This document shows, piece by piece, positions 49,419-62,010 of a DNA stretch of 64,000 nucleotides (the first letter of the stretch is position 1; every line of letters starts with the position of its first letter). The position numbers were made by a program, and so were the translations under genes. Source of the stretch: Nymphaea colorata (Eukaryota > Streptophyta > Magnoliopsida > Nymphaeales > Nymphaeaceae); contig NC_045138.2 in assembly GCF_008831285.2 (NCBI RefSeq), positions 37,997,115-38,061,114 on the forward strand, read 5' to 3'. The notes below the pieces were generated by a model. It searched no databases. It was not told the origin of the DNA and saw only the letters and a list, made by a program, of their open reading frames with translations.

Positions 49419-50304
49419 CTACACAAACACCAAGAAACAAGAACTCAAAGTGAAAATTTGTAGCATGTACCAACAAAACCAGCGAAACTAATTTGTGGTT
49501 TCTCAGAAGGAGATGCAAGGGGAGATCGGTTGAAGGCGGCGGCGCTCACCTGAAACCTTGAAGGATGACACGGAGTAACGAACTTACGAGGGTTTCACTT
49601 GGGGAAAAAATTTTGATACGATAGAGAGAACAAATGGGCAAAGAGGTACTCACTGGCTCACTGCGACGAGAGATGGAGAGAGTTGTCGGTGTTTTACCAG
49701 GGTCACCAGAATGGCAGAACCCAACGCCGACGGTCCTCGTCAACAAGGAAAGATCAAAGCTGCGGCGGCCTGAAACCAGTTGAAGTATGAAGGCATTGAA
49801 GGGTTTTCTAAGGAGATGGAGAGGGAGAAGGCTGAAGCGGAGAGCACAGGTAGGAAAGGAGAAGAGAAGGAGAAGTTTCGAGATGACGGACGACGAGAGA
49901 CAGAGAGTCGAAGAGTCGAAGAGAGGGAGAACAAAAAGGAAACAAAGTTAAAACTGAAAAAGAGTTTCCCGCCTGAACGCTGAATCGGTTCTCGAAAACC
50001 CGTAGAGTCAAACTTTAACGGGTTCAGTTGAGTGAACTCGAACTCAACTTTGAGTCGACTCACAAATTCGAGCTTGATTCGTTCAATTTCGTTCAAGATA
50101 TGATGCAGCTCGAACTCGAGAACTCACATATGAGTCGAGTTCGAGTAGTTTGACTCATTGTTCACCCCAAATCATTAACTTCAACTCGGCTCGACTCTTT
50201 GTTCACCCTTAATCTTTTTCCCTTGGGGTTGCATTTGTGTCGTTGGCGATCGGGTCCCCATGTGCAATGTTTGACCTTTGGTAAAGGCACGTTGGAGGGG
50301 TGGC

Positions 50305-53300
50305 TTCTCGACTCTGAGATGGTGCGACGTGGTGCAGCGGTGCAGTTGGAAGTGTGCGCATCTATGTCAACATTTGGCAGCACTAAGTGGCGGCGATGTG
50401 TGCGGAGAGGAAGAGGGGAGTGGTTCGTTCCGTATCAAATACATCACGGAAATCAGTGATGGCACAAACGGGAGTAATCCCTACATTTTCAAAGAAAATT
50501 TAACGATAGGATGTGCTTTCGTTTTAAAAGCTAGAAAAGTGCTCTTGATTCGCTGTGTACAATTTGATGTATAACGATTCAGATTTTGATCAAATAAAAA
50601 TTTGAATATTTTACAAGCACGTCATCAACTATGATGACTAAACACACTAAAGTTTGGAGATTTGTTACTTAACTGCCTTCTGTATAATTAATACGAAGTA
50701 CTTAAAAACGAATTGTTTTTGCCATTCTTTCTTCTGTTAGGTGCTCCTTCATAAAATTTCAAAAAATGGGTAAGAATCTACGTTCTGAAAGATGATAATC
50801 ACAACAGTAAAGTTGGACTTTTTGAAAAAGACACGCGAATTTCACATCAATGCAACTACAGAAACATTATATAATCAAGTCAAGTGATCCATCTGGAGGA
50901 CAATAAAAAATATAGGAGGTTAACCGAATATTTTCAGTACCTCGATTTTGATTTACCAGTTTTTAGTGAATATTTGAAAGCATTTACTAGAGAGCAAATT
51001 AGACGAATAACGACGAAAGACTGTCACAATTTATGGTGTCGCAATAGCAGTCACAGGTGGAGGAAATTACGACACTGATAATAGTCTTAATGGCGGCGAT
51101 TGGTAATGACGGTGGCCATGAGAGGCGGTAGCATGGCAAAAAACGAATTTTACTAAACATTTCAAAAAAAGTGGTGCTATTAGTAGGTTCAGAAAAAAGT
51201 AATCTTTTCTACGGTACATTTTTTTGTTACCTTCACAAGAAGCTATTATCGTGGGTGGATTTTCGCCTTCTGAAGCTATTATCTTATTCATAGTTCTTAT
51301 TGATAATCAAAATTTTGACAAGGGTTGAAAAATAATTTTTAAATTTTTTTTATATAAGATGAATAAAGTTTTTAAAAATTTATATGTAAAATATTTTGAG
51401 GGAAACCATAGCCCCTACTGGCCCCTGACTCCGCCCTGCGTAATTCACCTGCCATAGCCATGATAGCAAGAAGTTTATATCGATGTATGGTGAAAGAAGA
51501 AATAAAAGTAGGAACAAAACTTAAAAAAAGTTTCTAGATATTTAAGCTTCTCTTTGACTAATCGATCTGATCCTGAATGGCGTCCATTCTTTTAGAATGG
51601 CAATCTTTACCCACTTTTTGAACATGATCTGGTCCTACTACGCGGGCAGGATGTTGGTTTTTTTTTTTTTTGTTAGGAGAAAATGAGGCAGTGGCCGAGA
51701 TACATGGGGTCTGGTGTAGGCGGTGCATATCAAAAGTTTCATTGAAAAAATGGAAAATCATATCGCGATGCAGATGACTTACATCAAACCTATGTTGGTG
51801 ACTCGAGCGCCCCTCCGCCAAAATATCTTGGCTCTACCATCGGTAGAAAGCAGAGTATAAGTTGCTATAGAAATCATAGGATATTTCTTCTGTTGAAACT
51901 CTAGTTACTGTGGTACCTAACAGAACCTTTTGAAGAAAAAAGCCTAGAACTTGTGCTGGTAGATGCTCCACTTATAGCAAAAGAAAAAGAAAAGGTTTTG
52001 ATAAAGAATATATTACATTTATTTTCAATGGGCACGATTCGATTCTAGTTGATGTTCGGTCTGCGTCTTTTGACATGAAATCGATGGCCAATAAGTATGT
52101 CTTACTTATATTCTCAAAAGTAGGTAGCCTTTTATGAAAAGTTAATTTCTATTAAATCGCAGAAGAAACTACTTATTGTGTTAGAAACATAGATGCCGGA
52201 TTATCATGTCGTGACCATGAATGTATTCAGAGTAAGTGTAAAATTTTGAAGCAAACTCTCTTTGAGCCTTAAAACTTTCGCAAGGCAAGTACGGGAGAGG
52301 AGGCTCAGCCGCACAAGAAGCCGCAATAAGGGTCGAACCATGACTATTCACTTCCAAGAGTGGCTTTTCCTCAGTTGTGCTGAGCTCTCGGGTTTCCTTA
52401 GCGTCACCTCATTCAATAAAAAGCCACTAGTGCAATTACTAGTTAGCGAGAAGGACTTGTTGCGGGCTAGCATGAGGTTAATACTCCACACTGTCTAAAA
52501 AAGAAGCCCGACGGCTCCTCCATCCCTTTGTCTCTAAGGGTATGGGCAGCGTTGAAGTCTAGAAGAGATATGATACACCGATTAAAGAGTGTCACCATTT
52601 GCGGTCCAAGACCAATAGCAATCACAGGAATTCAACCGATGACATGCCTTAAATGCACCACTTACCCGACCAACCATGCTAGGGGAGCAAGCCAGACTTG
52701 TTAGATTGGATCCAAGTAACATGAAAACTGGATGGTTAGCTAGGTTGCACTATCATAACAAAAGTTCTTGGTTTGGAATTCTTTTAAACTTATCCTCCAA
52801 TTTGGCTGTCACAAAAGAAAAATTAGATGTTTGGATGGGATTTGACTTGTGCTTTTTTGTTGGTCAGTTACATGTTTTAAAGCTATGACTCCATTAAAAG
52901 TCAGTAGATTTATATACAACTTTAGTGCATTCCAAAGCGTGATCACTTGAACAAGTCATACTTTCATTGGGTTTGGTATGAACCAAGGCAATGACAAGGA
53001 AGCCGAGTTCCAGTTCAGAATCATGTAGATCATGTCATAAACTGGATGGGGTATAAAATAAAGTACAAATTCGTGCTTCTCAAAGCCACATGGTGGGTGG
53101 CTTGATTTCACAAACTCCGAGTTCTATAGTGATCAGATTGGTTCGTAGTGAATGCATATCACCCCATTATCAAGGCACCAACTGTGAGTATACATGGCCG
53201 ACCTAGTTAATACAGCAACTTGTTGGGGGAGAAAGAGAGGGAGAGAGGGAGAGGAAGAGACTGTGTCCTTATGGGGAGCAGATACTACCGGGTGCTCCAC

Positions 53301-56300
53301 CAAGTTGTGGATCAAACTATTCGAATGGTATTTGTACACAAGGTCAACGGCCTGGCATGAAAATGCAACCAGGCTTTGGCCAACTCATTGAACCGGCGGG
53401 AACAGTAAACCCACTAGATATTTGCTCAATATGACTAGAAAGCACAGGATGCTTGAAGCCCATAACATCACTGTGTCCTGTACTTAGCCAAAAACTGTCT
53501 GCATGCATTCTGGACATGCCCTTTTCTGGACTGTGGAATTTGATGTACATAAATTGATTTAAGAGCCCCAGGTCCTTCTTGCCAGCCATGATCATGGCAG
53601 GTGGATGGATGATGTGCCTGTTGAAGCTGTCTGCCTTTCTTGAAATGCCTTTTCTTTATTGTGAAATATGATGCACATCGATTTGAGAAGCATGGCCCTT
53701 CTTGGCAGCCATTACCATGGCTGTTGATCATGGATGATTTGAGTCTGCACTGATGGTGTTTGTGACTATTAGTGGTATCCAACGTCAGAGCAGTAATCGT
53801 CTTTAGCATGTTGGAAACACAGATTTGGATATTCCTCCCTACCATTAAAAGTTTATCTGGTTATGGATGTCCTACGCAGACGTATCAGATTGGTTGATCA
53901 TTGCTTATCATGCACTAAGGAATACACTTGCCTGCTGAGTGGATTGACATTCTGCCTGCACATATGACGAAAAGATGTTTGATTTATTGCATAATTTGCT
54001 TTAAGATCGCATACTAACTTTTATTTTCTTGGCGTTTCTGCAGATCCGCCTAATAGAAAAAGCACCAGGCGGAGATACCTTGGTCCCTGCAAAAGTGGTT
54101 TTCATTACTTGAAATCTGCATTTGGCGTTTAAATTCCTGCTTTACCTTTGATATGTTCACCTTTGATATGTTCTACGGCACGTGCTTTCTGCACCTCCTG
54201 CCCCACCAGCTAGGCTATGCCTCTCGGGGCTTGATGATCTAATGAATTGAAGTTGGTATTATAATCAACTCAAACTGTCAAACTGGGGATATTCCAATCA
54301 GAAATCTGCCGGGAGATAGGATCTCAGTATTTTATTACCAAAAAAATCTTATGTACATCAAAAAATAAAGGGATGCAGAGCATCAGATCTTCACGAAAAG
54401 GAAAACAAGCAGTAACACTCCAACTGCTCAAGGACTTTGGCAAAAGAACCGATTGGAATTGCAGTTACAATACCCGAATTCATCGACATCTTCAGTGAAA
54501 TTAAGTAAATCAATCTCATACAAGGTGTCCTCTTCTCCATTGGAGATGAGCTTTCTACATATTTCTAGCATTGGTCTATCGTCTGAAATCTGTAGAAAAG
54601 GTGTCCACTCTGCAACTAAAGACAGCGCAGAGGCGGGCATTGTCGTCTGGCCTGGGGAAAAGAGATTGGATTTGAAAAAGGTGCCCATTCAACCTTTTAC
54701 CCCCCTTGTTATAAGTAAGTTCCATCGTCTTGATCGATGAAATGCACTGAATAATTTGAGATTTTAACCTAATGAAGGTTCGTGGTGATCAGTGTGATTG
54801 GCAAAAGGGAAAAGAGTATCATTCCCTTGTGCCTTTGGTGCATTTCGCATTGTTAAATAGAAGCACACCAATGAACCTGATCTCCACTTCGTAAATTATT
54901 CTCTTAAAAGGAGCAAACATATCAGGTGCGGTTGTTAGGCCATGCCTTCCCAAATATGCCTTCTATGTTTGCCTCCCAGCCTTCTAAGTTGTTCTTTTTT
55001 AAAATATAACCATGGAGATGGATGCAAAATACATGAATAAAAATGCATGAAAATCAGATGTCTTGACAAACTCTATGAGGCAGTTAATTTTTAAAATGCT
55101 GTAAAATCTAATTTACGTATCTGATTTTTATGTTCTTTCTAATCTTACAAATTCTAACATTAATTTTCATCCATCCGCATAATTAGGTTGGTGAAAGCAC
55201 TACTTAAACGGTTGCGCCATAAGGCACTCGAACAGGCCAAGATAAAAGTGAGAGAAGTTAAAAGTGAGAGAAGTGACTACATATATTACATCTCTTAACA
55301 TTGCTTTTGTTAGGCTTCTTTAAATGTGCTTATATTTACTCATAAAAATCAACCTATTTATTTAGTAGGGGAGATACTAGTAAGAGACCCAAGCCTCTTC
55401 ACCTTTCCTTCGTGCCTCCAAGATGCAAGGCTACTTTGGAACATTGGTGGTGAGTGGTACGCATTTCAATTAAAGTGTCACATATCCTTTATTTGTAGCC
55501 AGAGGAGTGGTACAACTGAACTTCTATCGGCTCCCACCTATACTATGCCGTTCCGGACAATTAACCTATTTAATAGGGAACACGCAACCTTTTGGCTGTT
55601 TTTAAAGCATACTTCATAGCAATTATCAGGCTAAAAACAAAGTGGGGACATCCAAGACCTGGGACAACACCATGCCAAGCCCAAGATAAAGACTGGTGAA
55701 TTCCCTTTGCTTATGAATTGCTACCAGTACGAGCTCCTAATCAGCATTGTGTCATCAAATGCTGCTGAAGAAGCTTATACCAACATCAGTTCAACTTTTT
55801 AAGTGAGAGAATATACTAAAAATATCAGCAGATATTCTTCTCAGAGTGGGGAGCACAGATCTCTCCACTATGATTCTAGAAAAGAAATTCGCTACTAAAA
55901 TAATCTCACGGATGCTGGGAGGCGGTCTAACTCCCCAAGTATGCTCTTATTCTTCTAGACACTCATAAATCGTTTTCACCAATTCAACTCCCCAGATGCA
56001 TGATCTCTGCACTACCAGTTAGGAGAGAGCATATTCCCTGCGATTCTGCGATGTCGTGGGAGACCGACCAAGTGAAGTCGGGAAAAGTGTGATGCTGAAC
56101 CAGAAAGGTTGTGCTGCTTTTACTGCGTTTTCTGTAAAAAGTTGAGAGGATTTCCGTATGCTTCTCAAAATCTACCTTTGATTTTGTGCACGATTCGGTG
56201 CATTTCCTTCTTTCTTTCTGTTGTTAATTCCCTTGTGGGGAGACCAGCTGCGAACATTGTCTGAAGTTATGAAAGGTGCCATTCGGTTCTACGTAGTTGG

Positions 56301-57330
56301 GGACACTTAATGCTGCTCTGATTGGTTGCTTGAGGATCTTTGAGTCTCAGCAGCAAACAGAAGCAGGAAAGTCAGAGAAAGAATGAGAATGTTCCAGAAT
56401 AGCGAGATGTGATTGGATGTCCACCGAACGGTGGAGGTGTTCCTTTCTTCGGCTGCGGCTGTACAGGACTTTAGTAGGTGTTTGATACGCTTGGTTGGAG
56501 TGCAAGCGAGAATCTCCCTAAGATGGTATGTCTAGGACAAAGTGTCAACATGTCTCACTTTTCTGTTTCTGTTTGAACTATGAACAGATTTTACGCAGAG
56601 AAAAGGAAATTTTTGGCCATGAAGTCTTTTGTTGCGGAAAACAACTACATGGCTTGTGCATGAGAATGGTTTAAACGAACATATTTTATCTACTAGATCA
56701 ATCGTATGATTATATTACAATATTCAGTTAAGCAATGCAAAACATATTTGTGTGACTGTTTAAAATAAGAAATAAATGTTGTCACGTTAAAAATAACTTA
56801 AAGTGTAAGTTGAGACAAAAACTCTGGTGGCCCTTCTAGGGTAGTTATTTTTTTTCCTGGGGAGTCAATGGATTTGAGTCGGATAGAATATCCAGTCAAA
56901 CTACTTAAAAAAAGTCGGATATGGAGAAACAATTTTACATTTAAAAGGAAATCTTTTGGTTCTGAATTTGGTTTTGAATAAATTTCCAAGCGGATTAAGA
57001 TCCAGATTTAGTTTCAGATAAATATTCTATACATATCTAATATCCATAAATATTGGAAGATGGTTCTCAACATATCGTTGGATGCGGTTGTATACTTAAA
57101 AGTCCGATTCGGATGTGAACATAAAAGTCTGATTCATATTCAAATTGTAAATTTAAAAACATGTCTCAAATATAGAATGGACTTCTTTCATATTCAAATC
57201 TGAATATATGAACTTCCGTTAAATCAGATATTTAAAGGTACATCCGGTTCCATGAGAATCCATTCTTTTGAATCCCTACTTTCAAGGTGACAATAACAAA
57301 CATATCACACACATATACGTACAGAGTGAG
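50305..57330. repeat. Large duplicated block, copy 3 (full length, ~7 kb)
   Basis: Collinear with 29760-35945 apart from indels: an extra ~600 bp at about 50440-51035, an extra ~555 bp at 52185-52740 (SINE-like, separate entry), and a deletion near 54690 that removes sequence matching about 32925-33285. It ends at gtacagagtgag like the other copies. No intact coding sequence was recognised. Confidence 0.85.
52185..52740 (-). mobile_element. Insertion with tRNA-like (SINE) promoter motifs
   Basis: Present in this copy of the duplicated block but absent from the equivalent site near 30998 in the other. On the minus strand it has ctagcatggttgg (A-box-like) and ggttgaattcc (B-box-like) near 52625-52680, and a second B-box-like ggttcgaccct near 52330. 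The presence/absence pattern supports a young insertion; the dimeric SINE reading is tentative. Confidence 0.5.
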
Positions 57331-57357
57331 GTTGGCATTTTCTTGTTGCAATAAAAG

Positions 57358-57623
57358 TAATAAGGAAACCTTTTCTTCTTGCTTGCAACAAGAGAAGGTT
57401 GGCATTTGAGTCTCTTTTCAGAGCGGTGGGTTGGAACATCATATATTAATAGTTGGTCTTCGAATTCGGGATTGAACGGTTTCTAGTGTATATAGTTTGC
57501 AAGTCTTAATAAGGAAACCTTTTCTTGGTGCAAGCAACAAGAAAAGGTTTCCTTATTAATTCGAAGACCAACTATTCATATATGATGTTCCAACCCACCG
57601 CTCCGAAAAGAGACTCAAATGCC
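57358..57623. repeat. Nested hairpin: ~66-bp outer arms and a perfect 21-bp inner stem
   Basis: Outer arms 57401-57467 and 57558-57623 are near-perfect reverse complements. Inside, 57507-57527 and 57538-57558 form a perfect 21-bp stem with a 10-nt loop. A third copy of the inner motif (taataaggaaacc) lies at 57358. The element sits directly at the right end of the duplicated block. Confidence 0.88.
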
Positions 57624-57659
57624 ACCCCTCCCCCTAACAGATGCACACACACACATTAG

Positions 57660-57800
57660 TCCCGAGCCTCCAAGGTCCTGATCGGGAACCTGGGTTGGGT
57701 ATGGTACACCTTTCAAGGGATGTAACGGTTCTAGGGAAGTAGCACCCATGGGAATAGAACTGATGACATGCCTTCGGTGCCTGCTCAATCAGTTATGCTA
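57660..57800 (-). mobile_element. SINE-like remnant
   Basis: On the minus strand, ggggcgtagcataactg followed ~35 bp later by cagttctattcccatggg resembles the A and B boxes of tRNA-derived SINEs. It shares the phrase aaggcatgtcatc with the insertion at 52185-52740, which suggests the same family. Confidence 0.45.
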
Positions 57801-58217
57801 CGCCCCTTGAGACATGAATATATGATGATCATGTTCTGCTGTAACACATGCGACTAACCAAACTTTAGAATGCAAAATCAAGGGAATAAAGGCCACGTGA
57901 TGATTTTTCCGCCATTGGAGAGACTCCACACAAACTTTTTCTTGTTTCTCTCCCTCTCTTCAATGAGGATCATACTGTGCTAGGTGTGCGCTTTATACAT
58001 GCACCAAGCCAATGGCAGCTAACTTAGTGAAGTCAAACTGGAAACCAGACATAAGTCATGCACATATCCAAGTGGGTACCCACAAACCAACACACATTCA
58101 GTGATGTGGATGCCACATGTTGCCCTGTCAGACCCAATTCTTGAGTATCAATAAACTGCTGGGCGAGCCCCACTGAAGTGCACATTCAAAAGGAACACTA
58201 CAAAATAAACAAACACC

Positions 58218-58535
58218 ATGGAAGGTCCAATCTGCAGGAAAGCAGAAGAAAGTGGAAGCCATCATGTAAAGAGCACTATGAAGGGCATAGAATTTTTTGC
58301 CTTCACATGCAATTTTAGTCTTTTCCTTCTTCTTTTGATGTTTATTTTCTTCTTTTTGACAAACTCTGGGGAGAGTTATCCTAAGGGATGGTTGGACTGC
58401 CTTGTGCTTTTGGTTGTTGTGTGTGGTGGAGATGGACCATTGATTGCTTTTTGGGTGCTTGTAGGGTTTACTTTCCCTCTCAGTTTTTTTGCCTGGGGGT
58501 TTCATAGGGTGAAGAGTGCTGTTACTGTTGCTTAG
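58218..58535 (+). CDS. Possible small membrane protein, unrecognised
   Basis: A 105-codon frame starting in good context (caccATGG). The product has a hydrophobic segment around residues 33-47 and a second, longer one around residues 60-90, and ends in a short basic tail. No family is recognised. The opposite strand is open as well over a longer span (58128-58586), so coding is uncertain; it could be chance in T-rich DNA. Confidence 0.25.
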   Translation: MEGPICRKAEESGSHHVKSTMKGIEFFAFTCNFSLFLLLLMFIFFFLTNSGESYPKGWLDCLVLLVVVCGGDGPLIAFWVLVGFTFPLSFFAWGFHRVKSAVTVA

Positions 58536-58589
58536 AATAATAAACCAACTAGTGGAATTGGAAGTGAGTGGGACTTCCATTACCATAAT

Positions 58590-59831
58590 GAAGAGTAATT
58601 AGCATCAATACCATGGGGCCAAAAATTTTAAAATAATAATAAAGGGAAAGTGAGGAAAGTGCTTGCTACAGCATGTTCGTTGTCCGGACACTTGTCGGTT
58701 TGTTATTGGCATGTCGGGGTCTCCAAGATTAATAATAGTACAAATAGCATTTTAGCAAGATTTGACATGGGGAACCTGGTGCTCAGTTAAATTGTTTAAT
58801 GACTTTGAATGGATTCTTCTTCTTTTTCTTTCTTTTTTTTTTTTTCTAAAAAGATATTATCAATGGTGCACTTGGGAGGTCTGGAAGTGCATGATAATCA
58901 CTTATCCTCATTGCTATTGTTGCGTTTTGGTTATGAATCTAGTGACTCTTGACTTTTGTTAGCGGGATCCCGACTCTGGTCTTCTTAATTATCATTTTTG
59001 AGAGAGAGAGATTTGGCTCGATGGGGCACAAGCTAGTTGTTTTTCAATGTGCTTGGTATGTTCGTGGAAGATAGGATTAGCTGCAAGGTGAATCGCTGTT
59101 TGATTATCACAAAATACATATGCAGGACCTGCATGGTTTATCTTCAATTCTGTCAATAGGTCTGCATGGGCCCTGGCTCCACCTCAAGTTTTTTTTTTCA
59201 AATAAAAAAATTCATGTAAATTTTAGAAAATTTTACTTGTCTGATTTTTACCTTGTAAAATGCATGGTTATTCATTTTGATTCAGGACAATCTGGGTCGC
59301 CTTAGATATGAAGTCTAAGACAATCTATATACATTCATAGAAAAATGTGACATTGATTTGGTTTGGCGAAGGCTTATCCCCTTTGGTTGAACTTAAGTCA
59401 GTGGTGGCTCTGTGTACTTTACAAGCCAACCTGAAGAACCAACATCTGGTCCTTGCTCAATCTTCATCGATTGAAACCTTTCTAAAAGAAACATTTTAAA
59501 AATTGGGAGTGGGCATATCATGCCTGCTAGGAGTTGGGGCTCTACATATGTATAGGATATGATCGCTGAGTTTTTGATCTTATCCAAATGAACATTGAGA
59601 ATTTACTATCGATCAGTTCAAGTGGAAAACTTTTTTGATCCTACAATATAGAAACAGCTAAAATGTTATGAAACCGTGTTGATAAATCTAAACTGGCTAT
59701 TTCTCAATCGTCCAACAGTTCTCCTTGAAAACTATGTAAGTGGAAAGTGATTTAAAGAAATTGTAGAAAAAAATACAATGCAACTAAGATACACAAGATA
59801 CACCATTAAATTTTCTAGATGCATTATTTTG
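58590..59831. other. Unassigned AT-rich DNA
   Basis: No recognised gene, repeat boundary or element; a short GA run lies near 59000. Confidence 0.55.
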
Positions 59832-60677
59832 TAGTATCATATGATTGCTGGTCTTAGGTCGTGACTCGCCATCTATGGACGAACCTTGCAGAGGAACCCT
59901 TAGGTTTTCGGGGTATTGAATTCTCATCGAGATCTTGGACTAAACTGTTTGTCGGAAACCCGACATTAGATTGTCTATGACCCATGAACTAATAGAGAAT
60001 GATTGTGGCCATAAGAACTTTTGATCAAGGTCTATAAGAAACCCTTAATCAATGTTGTCAGTGTACTCCCATCAGTGTGCGTAAGGTTGAAGCTAGCCAA
60101 TATATACTAATTATAAAAGATGCAAGTGCTCTTACTTCTTACCAAGAGCACCAAATTCCATAAGAATTCCCGTTTTGAGGGAATCTAATACTTCCAATTA
60201 GAGATTAAAGGAGAATAAAAAGGAATTAAATTAACTCTGCTTCAGCTTGTACAAGAGGTTGACACTTTTTCCCACATGAACCAATCACGACTGCCAAGTT
60301 GAAGCAGTACATGCCAAGCTGAAGCAGAGTTAATTTAATTTCTTCTTATTATCTTTTAATCTCTAATTGGAGGTATTAGGTTCCCTCAAATCACTTGTGG
60401 AAGTTGGTGCTCTTGGAAAGAAGTAAGAACAGTTGCATTCTCATGGGAGTACACTGATAACATTGATTAAGGGTCTCTTATAGACCTTGATCAAAAGTTC
60501 TTAAGGCCACAGACATTCTCTATTAGTTCAATAGACAATCTAATGCCGGATTCCAAACAAACAGTTTAGACCAAGATCTCGACGAGAATTCCATACCCCG
60601 AAAACCTAAGGGTTCCTCTGCAAGGTTCATCCATAGATGGTGAGTCGCGGCCTAAGATCAGCAATCATAGATACTAT
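59832..60677. mobile_element. Foldback/MITE-like element, ~845 bp
   Basis: Left arm about 59832-60250 and right arm about 60317-60677 are imperfect reverse complements over nearly their full length; both outer ends carry tagtatc...atgattgctg. The loop of about 65 bp includes cacgactgccaagttg. No coding capacity. The left arm has an extra ~50 bp near 60090. Confidence 0.85.
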
Positions 60678-61205
60678 AAGTATCGGGTCCCATGCGAATG
60701 ATTTTGAGTCTCTTTCTCAGCTCGGATCCACATCGGGCGAAGGCCCAGGTTGGATAAGCCTTGGCTCTTCACTGATAGAGGATGGGTCTAGTTTGGATCT
60801 CCCTCCTATACGTCATTCGATGTTCCCATTTTGGATCTGTTGTAATCAGTTTGGTGGTGTAAGCACCCCCACAAAAGTATCTGAGGAAGGAACTATGTCA
60901 ATAGAGTGTGGGGGTGCCGGTGGTGGAGCGGTACATCCTAAAAAATTTAGGTACGGTGAAGGTATTTTACTATTATTATTATTATTTTAATTTACATATA
61001 TATATTATTATTATAATTTAGATATTAATGTATATAACATACTTAAATAATTATATTGCATAAAAAAATATCAGAACAACATATATTATATAAATAATTT
61101 AGTAATATGACATTATAACTGGGCTCGGGTGACAGTCGGAGTTACACCCGACTTGATGCAACCCGGATGCACCAGTAAAATAGAAGAGTCCAGTGACTTA
61201 GTGAC
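60678..61205. other. Unassigned DNA with AT-rich simple repeat
   Basis: Contains a (TTA)n/(TA)n tract at about 60967-61020. An open frame at 60637-60990 overlaps the foldback element and ends in simple repeat, so it is not considered a gene. Confidence 0.55.
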
Positions 61206-61209
61206 TTAG

Positions 61210-62010
61210 GAAGGAAGCTCTGGCTTGGATTCTTCCGTTCTCTCTGTCTAGCTTTCTTGTTTTTCCTTCCCCACGTTCCCCGCTCGACGATGTGCAGCTA
61301 CTAGCTGGGATCTCTAGAGAAAGGCAGAAGGGGAAGGAGAAGGCAGAAGGGGAAGGAGAAGGCAGAAGGGGAAGGGAAGGAGCAGAGAAAAGAAAAGAAG
61401 GAACGAAACTTTAGGGAAGGTAGAGGACGATATTCAGAAAAGTCCGGCCTTCCCCAAACCCCACAGATCAAGCCATTCCCTTACCCGCCACAACATCGCA
61501 CGACTCCGCCACCAACCCAAGATGAATTCTAGCCACCACCTTCCTTCGTTCTTCGTCTTCTCGACTTTTTCCCTTAGACTTTCGGTTGACTGATTTACGT
61601 CCTGTTTGATTGGAAGGAAATGAAGAAAAATGGAAGGAAACAATAATCAATCGTTTGGTTCTTTTTTTATTGAAACAAAAAATCAAATTAAAAAAAAAAT
61701 TATTTGATTGATAAATTTTTGAATGATAAACTATTAAAAATTCTCTCATTTCCTCTTTTTTTATTCCTTCTTTTTCATTTCATTCATTTGTCATTCCTTT
61801 CCTTTTCCATATCTTTCATTTCCATCATTGTCTTTTCCTCCATCCAAACAATGGATTTAGATCTGAATCCAAATTTAAACTGACCCGATAACGGCAAAAG
61901 GTCAAGGAAGACTCACTTTTGCCAGCCTTTCTCATGGTTGACGTCAACTGCTGTTAACTCCCCTCAGCTTTTGCTCTTGGAGCTAATTCATTAAATTCTT
62001 TTCCTAGTTC
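61210..62010 (-). repeat. Inverted, diverged copy of the promoter-like block plus spacer
   Basis: 61210-61575 is the reverse complement of about 44360-44680, including ctcgacgatgtgcagctac and gtccggccttccccaaac. It carries a local triplication of gaaggcagaaggggaag at 61325-61376. 61850-62010 matches 43820-43970. Between them, 61590-61850 is an unrelated AT-rich insertion. Confidence 0.8.

Larger units (their letters stand above)
46633..50210. mobile_element. ~3.6 kb element with inverted ends carrying gene fragments (possible Pack-type DNA transposon)
   Basis: The left end reads agggctgaacaca and then tcgagcc. The right end, read on the opposite strand, gives agggtgaacaaag and then tcgagcc. 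Both subterminal regions are dense in TCGAGCTCGA-type motifs, as in hAT-like non-autonomous elements. A second nested end (ttgttcacccc) lies at 50159. No transposase was recognised. The interior carries minus-strand exon-like pieces with splice sites: an ENOD93-like exon, a KH-domain exon and a possible third piece. Boundaries are approximate and no target-site duplication was identified. Confidence 0.55.

Noticed and set aside
49750-50096. Open frames on both strands near the right end of the 3.6 kb element
   Set aside because: Purine-rich low-complexity sequence with overlapping frames; no transposase motif was seen.
29760-57330. Pair of long block copies read as LTRs of one retrotransposon
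   Set aside because: No TG...CA ends, no primer-binding site and no gag/pol between them; the interior holds unrelated repeats, and copies of 6-7 kb are longer than usual LTRs.
58128-58586. 152-codon minus-strand frame
   Set aside because: Lys/Ser-rich low-complexity product opposite a T-rich frame; no motif.
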